From assembly GCA_000497125.2 (NCBI GenBank), contig CM035319.1:1170001-1234000 (forward strand): a DNA stretch of 64,000 nt. The letters run 5' to 3'. Source of the stretch: Spironucleus salmonicida (Eukaryota; Fornicata; Diplomonadida; Hexamitidae). Position 1 is the stretch's first letter, and each line of letters starts with the position of its first letter. The position numbers were made by a program, and so were the translations under genes. This document shows positions 58,559 to 64,000 of the stretch, piece by piece. The notes below the pieces were generated by a model. The model worked only from the letters and a program-made list of their open reading frames with translations, was not told the DNA's origin and searched no databases.

Positions 58559-59175
58559 TTAATGGAATGGTTGATTTTAAAAATTTATAACTGATTCCTT
58601 CGGATTTATAACATAATAAAATTATATTTGACAAAATTAATTTAAACATAAAATTATATAATTAAATACAATTTTTAGTTTTAAGAATATGATTTTTAGT
58701 AGCGTAATGGCATATTAATATATTGATTAACTATATCTAATATTGTAAAGTTATCTTAAAATTCATTAATGAATGTATATTAATTTGAGTATAGATAAAA
58801 ATATAAATCACATGTATTATTTTATAAAGATGAATATATGATTCAGTATATATAATTATTATATAGCAAAATAGATGATGAATGGGTTTATAATAGATGT
58901 ATTAAGAATAAATATCTTTTAAGATATCCAATTCATATATTAGTTGAAAAATTATTGAAAAGATACTCATCACACAATAGTTAAAACATATATCATCTTT
59001 TATAAGGTTAACTAAGGTGTATAATAGAATTTTTTACAGAATATATTTATGTAACTAATTGCATTATTTTAAGTATAAAGTGTACAATGTGTACAAAATT
59101 AGTATACAAAAGTAATTTAATTCATTTTAATATTATATTAAATATATAATATAAATTGAAATCTGATCTTCTAAA
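58559..59175. other. AT-rich spacer, likely divergent promoters
   Basis: Lies between the start codons of the sugar kinase (-) and Nbp35 (+). No reading frame or repeat seen. Confidence 0.5.
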
Positions 59176-60123
59176 ATGACATGCAATCCAGCTGCTGATG
59201 CTGTTATACCTGAAGGTGGTTGCGCTCCTGATAAATGCTCAGGATGCCCATCTAAAGGTAAATGCGGTACCACATCCGAACCCACAGAGGCAACTTTGGC
59301 AATAGCTAGACGCCTCAATAACTTCAAGAGAATATTTTTGGTGTTGTCTGGCAAGGGCGGAGTTGGAAAATCTACAGTTGCCTGCTAGCTAGCGTATTAT
59401 CTTGCAGATAGGTGTAATGTTAAGGTATCACTCATGGACGTTGATGTTTGTGGCCCATCAGTTCCAACTATGACTTCTACTGCTGGAGAAGAAATTCACG
59501 AATCAGCGGATGGTTGGGCGCCTATTTCAGTATCGGATAATCTTTAGTGTATTTCGATAGGATTTATGCTTAGAAACTAAGACGACGCTGTTATAATGCG
59601 TGGCCCTAAGAAACATGGGGTTATTCAGTAATTTTTAACTGAAGTTGATTGGGATGTCTCACCTGATCAGGAGAATTGGTTGATTATCGATACTCCACCA
59701 GGAACTTCAGATGAGCATCTTTCTACCATTAACCTTCTTACAACCGCATGTAAATTTACGGATAATAAGCCTGATGTTCAGGCTATTATTGTCACTACCC
59801 CATAGGAGGTGGCTCTTGCGGATGTTCGTAAGGAGGTTAACTTTGCAAAATAAATTGGTCTAACAATTCGTGGTGTAATTGAAAATATGTCTGGATTTGT
59901 TTGTCCTTGTTGCAACAAGGAAACATAAATTTTCCTTCCATCTACTGGTGGAGCATAAGCTCTTTGCACCTAGTATGGTATAGAACTTCTAGGAAGGATA
60001 CCTCTTGATGCTCAGCTCACCCAAGCTGCCGAGAAGGGTATCGCTTGGAGTTGTCTTGATGAAAACGATTCTAGTGTTGGTTTAGATATGTTTACCTAAA
60101 TTATAGCTAAAATAATGCAGTGA
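59176..60123 (+). CDS. NBP35: Cytosolic Fe-S cluster assembly ATPase Nbp35
   Basis: 315 residues. The N-terminal cluster motif C21-SGC24-PSKGKC30 distinguishes Nbp35 from Cfd1. The deviant P-loop GKGGVGKST is at 59-67, with DVDVCGPS (switch), [11 protein letters not shown], and the C-terminal cluster-bridging pair in MSGFVCPCC. Nbp35 assembles 4Fe-4S clusters on a scaffold for nuclear and cytosolic proteins and is retained even in protists with reduced mitochondria. About a dozen Gln are TAA/TAG. Short for the family but complete. Confidence 0.93.
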
Positions 60124-60303
60124 AATTGCTTTCATTAGATTTTTTTTAATTATGTGCTTAATTTTTTCAGCTACTTATATTACAGATACCCTTCAGTGAC
60201 TAAGATACTAGGTTTTTGTTAAATCTTTATGGGTTAGCTCTGTCTGAGTTCTATTTATTGTCGAAATATTTTCAATTGAACTTTCTTCCCGTTAATAAAT
60301 AAC

Positions 60304-60682
60304 ATGAGTACTCGTTTCAGATCAATATTTTTAGACTAAAGTCCACTTGGAAAGTTAAAAGCACATAGAAAAGAGTCTATTTAGTAATTAGGCTCTCTAG
60401 GTAGAAATGAGGAAGCATTTATCTAACAAATCATCATTTTCTATTCGTGACTTAGATAGATACACGAACACCTTGCTGGAAATACTTATGGCTATTGCTA
60501 CTGTTAATATAATTCTAAAGTCTTTTCAGAACACTAGCGACTAGGAACAGTTCTTCGAGTATGCTTCAATTGTGGAGATTACGGACGCATTACTCGTAAC
60601 TACGATTCACGCATAGTGCAGGTCGCACTAAATTATCGATTAGGAGAAGAGAATCGAAAGCTTTGCTTACCATTAGATGTGA
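60304..60682 (+). CDS. Unknown helical protein, probable frameshift near 60335
   Basis: From an ATG at 60304 (MSTRFRSIF) the sensible coding continues in another frame after a T-run: KVHLESQKHIEKSLFSNQ, then RDLDRYTNTLLEILMAIATV, to TGA 60682. The whole span is one base longer than a multiple of three. An in-frame internal ATG at 60407 would give 91 residues. Helical, possibly coiled-coil, with an amphipathic middle; SNARE- or BLOC-like size. No family assigned. Confidence 0.45.
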
Positions 60683-61041
60683 ACGACCGCATTTTATATA
60701 TAATATAATTTATGGTTAGTTACAATAATTTTCGAAAATAATATGAAATAGCAGTGGGTTTTAATACTAACCTGATAGTACGAATCGGTTAACATAAATT
60801 ATTACACCTTGATGTAAAATAGTAAGTCGATATATTACCACCAAATATTTAGCTTAAGATCTAAGACGATTTTTATTATTCACAAATAGATTAACAATGG
60901 GATATGGCTTATATTGGTTAATGTTATAATTATTAACATAGCATCACTAATAACATCTAATTAAAGTTATTTTATTCGATAGTTTCGGCTAACTAGCAAC
61001 TTTATTGCATTGAAGAAGTTTTTGTAAAATTACATACAGAT
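60683..61041. other. AT-rich spacer, no gene seen
   Basis: Lies between two convergent genes. No supported feature, though short minus-strand open stretches exist. Confidence 0.45.
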
Positions 61042-61911
61042 TCAAATACTTTGACCAAGTTGATCTAGCCACTTTCCTCCAACAAATTGAAATCCCAGAA
61101 CTTCAAATTTTATGATAAGCATAATAAAGTGCACTATAAGTTGAGTATTTTATATATTAACATCTACAGACACAAAAACATCTGGAGCCTATGAATTTAA
61201 AGCCTTCATTATTTCTAATATCAGAATACCCAGCTTCATTGAATTTTCAATCTATATTTCTATGACAAACATATATCGCAAATAATTAAGATAACTTTAC
61301 AACGCTTCTTTATTAAATTCAACGTAACATGGGGCGTCACAATATTTTATGAGGTACACGCAAATTGTTTCAGAGCCAAATAACTAGTGTACAATACTAC
61401 ACAATTGATGAGATGTTCCACATCGTATATTATCCATATGGCTACATACAGATTTCCACTCTTTTTAAGTTTGAATAACTACAATCCCTGTGCTACCAAG
61501 AAATACCGCATTGTTCTTATAAAACCTATCTAGATCAATCTCATTTCGATAATCAAATACTACTTCGTCTTATCCTAATGCGGTAGGAGAAAGTATACGG
61601 TTACACGGATACATCTTATTAATAACCTATTCTGGTCTCTATATATCGCCTTAAAATTGAAACGATGAGTTTGCTTCATCTTTTGGGGTAGGTGGAAGTT
61701 TTTATCTTTCACCCTCTAATATTTCTAGTTTGAGTTTACGATATTGCTTCTTTTTTGCCACTTCTCCTCCCCGAATACGGTCGTCTATTATTTAGCGGAT
61801 ACCACTCTATTGAACTGGTGGTGCGTGAATAGGAACCATATCTTCTATTGGATGGGCTAATAATGGTTGAATCAAGTTCTTTCGGGCATTCACTATATCG
61901 TTTATCTTCAT
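61042..61911 (-). CDS. Unknown protein, 289 residues
   Basis: A basic, Pro-containing N-terminus (MKINDIVNARKNLIQPLLAH) is followed by a folded-looking alpha/beta part (RFYKNNAVFLGSTGIVVIQT, VCSHMDNIRCGTSHQLCSIV, ETICVYLIKYCDAPCYVEFN). Eight cysteines have no clear zinc pattern. Several TAA/TAG Gln. It may be a divergent enzyme or an RNA-binding protein; I cannot place it. Confidence 0.55.
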
Positions 61912-62017
61912 AATAAATAAATCTGACTCAACTTTTTTTGCTTGGTGTTATGTTCTTTAAAATTGCTAATCATTTTCTATTAATAATTTACGACGCAGAC
62001 GATCATTATATGTCTGA

Positions 62018-62063
62018 AACCTCCCAGATTTCTAGAGCCGGAATGATGCTGATTTGGGAGGTT
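62018..62063. other. Strong hairpin in intergenic region
   Basis: Positions 62018-62030 pair with 62051-62063 (13 bp, including two G-T wobbles) around a 20-base loop. It lies between the divergent genes starting at 61911 and 62258 and is more GC-rich than its surroundings. It could be a small structured RNA, a regulatory element, or part of a short ORF (61938-62150). I cannot assign it. Confidence 0.4.
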
Positions 62064-62257
62064 ATACCAAATAATCTTACTCTTATACTTTTATTATCGG
62101 CTAAAATTAATGAAAATTCTATTATTTTATTTATTTCATTTTATGGATAACTAATTAAATATTATTATATTATAAATTAATTGCTATTTATTCATTGCAG
62201 TATTTAATTATTAAATAATATACTAGTTGTTATTACTCCATTTCTAAATTCCTAAAG

Positions 62258-62818
62258 ATGTTCGATTTCACGTTTTAACCCATTAAATCAAAAGCTAATA
62301 AATACAACTATAGGGCATATAAATAATATATCAGTAACCTTGATTTATCATAGTCGGATGCATTTTTAGAATAAAATCCAAGTTGGACTACACAGGTTAT
62401 GACAAAATTAGCATTTATTAAGATTTTTCAATTTATTGATAAGCTTTAATTCTTAGATAATGTTTAAATAATTTAAATATCTGAAAATTAAAACCAAATT
62501 TCTCATATAATTAATTTTGATAAACCATCGAGTTAAGATTATGAGGCATTATAACAAATATTTAGTACGCTTTAGCTTAGCTGTTAGGATCAACTATATA
62601 ATTTTATAAAATCATAACTTTCTAATAATAATTTGACATATTATCGTAGTTTTCAATCGTTATATTATGATTTTCTTCATAAAACAGAAATATCATCTGC
62701 GGTTAAATTATTAAGTCAAAAGCTTAATTTATGTTAAACATCTGATTTATTTAAAAAGAATCTGTTGAAGAAAGGTAATTTTGAGTTTTAGTTACTTATG
62801 ATGATATTGGCGGAGTGA
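62258..62818 (+). CDS. Unknown helical protein, 186 residues
   Basis: ATG 62258 to TGA 62818 with about 25 TAA/TAG Gln, one of the highest densities here. All-helical, Gln/Leu/Phe-rich (TKLAFIKIFQFIDKLQFLDN, TYYRSFQSLYYDFLHKTEIS). It converges on the phosphatase gene with 29 bp between stops. No family recognised. Confidence 0.55.
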
Positions 62819-62847
62819 TAATTTAATGATTAAAACAAGATATAACT

Positions 62848-64000
62848 TCACTGAACAGAGGGGGCATTATAGAATTTAAAATCAGTATGAGATCCAAGGT
62901 TATGATATCCCCAATTGAGAGGATCCCAATCAATCTTTTAACCAGGTTCTCCATCTTATGTCATAAGAACGCATGCATAAAGACTGCCTTAGTTTGTGGG
63001 GCTTGAAAATATTTCAACAATTGACATTTTGATCTTAGTAAGGTTAGGATGCTAATCAAAGAATTCTTTAACTTTCTTGAAAGTGTCATCGCCACGAGTA
63101 ACAGACTAAACACCATACTTATCAGCGCACTTATCTAAAGGCAAAAATGTGGTAACAAAATGATAAGGGGTGGCAGTGTGAGAGTTTACCATAGTCTTAA
63201 AGTTGTTAAATTCCATGAAATCAGCTGAATAAGGTGCTCTATCATAAGACCATAAGAATGAATGCCAAAGTTCATTTTTCTTCTTAGGAGTATCTTCTAA
63301 ATTTTATGTCTAGAAACGGGTAGGTTATATACTCTGTAAGTCATTAATATTATAAGGAGGAACATTCTTTGGAACATTTACCTTGGCAGTTCTAGACTCA
63401 AACTAGTTGGTTGGGGCAAATTGAACACCGGATACATCAGAAGCTAAAGGAACACCACCATGAACTACGAATACGTTACGATCGAAAGAATGGCAAATAG
63501 GAAGAGAATAGAAGAGGTCAGATACGGCAGGTTTATATTTTGAAAAATCAACATCAGGGAATTTACCTTGAACTTCAAACATGAATTTATGTCCCATTCC
63601 AGTTTATGTAGACAAACCAAACATTTCAGATTCATGATTACCGCGATTAATCAATACAAAATCAGGCCAAAGAAGGGCCATAAGAGAGAGGCAGAAAACG
63701 ATTTAATACCCTGAACCACCACGATCTACTAGATCACCATTGAAAAGATAAACATTACGTGTTCCATCAGATTGTGGACCAGGGAAACCTAATGGTTCAA
63801 TTTAGGTTTGTTCGTCACCAATGAATAAGCGGATTAAGGTCTCAAAACAACCATGCATATCACCTATGAAAATAAGTCTATCTTTAGGTTATGGATCAAT
63901 TTAGACATAGTTAGGAAATTTTTTAAAATGTGCTGCTGCTTAGGTGCAAGCCCAGCAGAAATCATCTAGATTTGGAATTTAATGATTTACCATATCGTTG
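62848..64000 (-). CDS. PPP-family Ser/Thr protein phosphatase (5' end at or beyond window edge)
   Basis: About 381 residues if it starts at ATG 63993; the frame is open to the window edge. Metal-binding signatures are complete: GDMHGCFETL (GDxHG), GDLVDRGGSG (GDxVDRG), RGNHESE (GNHE) and a later VHGG. The inserts (FPGPQSDGTRN and the long region NVPPYNINDLQSIQPTRF) make it larger than PP1/PP2A and closer to PPEF/PP5-type or a protist-specific branch. It dephosphorylates Ser/Thr using two metal ions. Many Gln are TAA/TAG. The N-terminus before the catalytic core is only about 55 residues in the window. Confidence 0.87.

Noticed and set aside
61938-62150. Plus-strand frame of 70 or more codons between divergent genes
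   Set aside because: Hydrophobic low-complexity composition. If TAA is read as Gln it runs into the start of the better-supported gene at 62258 in another frame. The hairpin inside it is reported separately.
1-64000. tRNA, rRNA, CRISPR array or telomeric repeat
   Set aside because: I looked for tRNA B-box-like and cloverleaf patterns, conserved rRNA strings, and short regularly spaced or telomere-like repeats, and saw none I could support.

Overview
Nuclear DNA of an intron-poor protist that reads TAA and TAG as glutamine and stops only at TGA. With that code many ORFs become full-length recognisable eukaryotic proteins (V-ATPase subunit A, Nbp35, PIF1, RecQ, annexin, RNA polymerase III subunit RPC8); with the standard code they shatter. 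No gene needed an intron. The code, the lack of introns, compact convergent genes, coiled-coil proteins and a myristoylated annexin (alpha-giardin type) fit a hexamitid diplomonad (Spironucleus/Hexamita/Trepomonas group) best. An intron-poor ciliate is the main alternative. The species cannot be decided from the window.

Layout. (1) 1-9197 and 12889-22164 are two copies of a tandem duplication of about 9.2 kb. Gene order is RPC8 tail, ZnT zinc transporter, EF-hand protein, small membrane protein, two unknown proteins, TPR-thioredoxin, PIF1 helicase, transglutaminase-like protein, small signal-anchor protein. Copy B is almost entirely open; copy A is full of single-base indels. (2) 22898-30051 holds a KAR5/GEX1/Brambleberry-type nuclear fusion protein, a coiled-coil protein, a four-repeat annexin and a RCHY1-like CHY/RING ubiquitin ligase. 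(3) 30307-37686 is an inverted repeat: 1.21-kb GC-rich arms (two unknown genes) flank an AT-rich spacer with a canonical RecQ helicase and an eIF4G-like MIF4G protein. (4) 37785-44632 holds V-ATPase subunit A, an MFS transporter and unknown proteins. (5) 44923-54273 is a second inverted repeat: 2.97-kb GC-rich arms carry a second RecQ-type helicase, thymidine kinase and an Sm-like protein, around a spacer with a Cid1-type nucleotidyltransferase and an unknown protein. (6) 54020-64000 holds an EF-hand/protein kinase whose last codons lie inside the GC-rich arm, a coiled-coil protein, a PfkB sugar kinase, Nbp35, unknown proteins and a PPP-family phosphatase cut by the window end.

The genes are mostly housekeeping: DNA helicases and thymidine salvage, RNA polymerase III, translation, RNA tailing, Fe-S assembly, vacuolar acidification and metal transport. 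A Ca2+/membrane group is also present (annexin, EF-hand protein, EF-hand kinase), all three beginning MGC or MGIC as expected for N-myristoylation plus palmitoylation. Base composition is strikingly bimodal: most DNA is very AT-rich, and the inverted-repeat arms are very GC-rich with sharp edges that coincide with the repeat edges. Coordinates and translations were worked out by hand. Gene spans were checked for reading-frame length; family calls rest on motifs, not on database searches.
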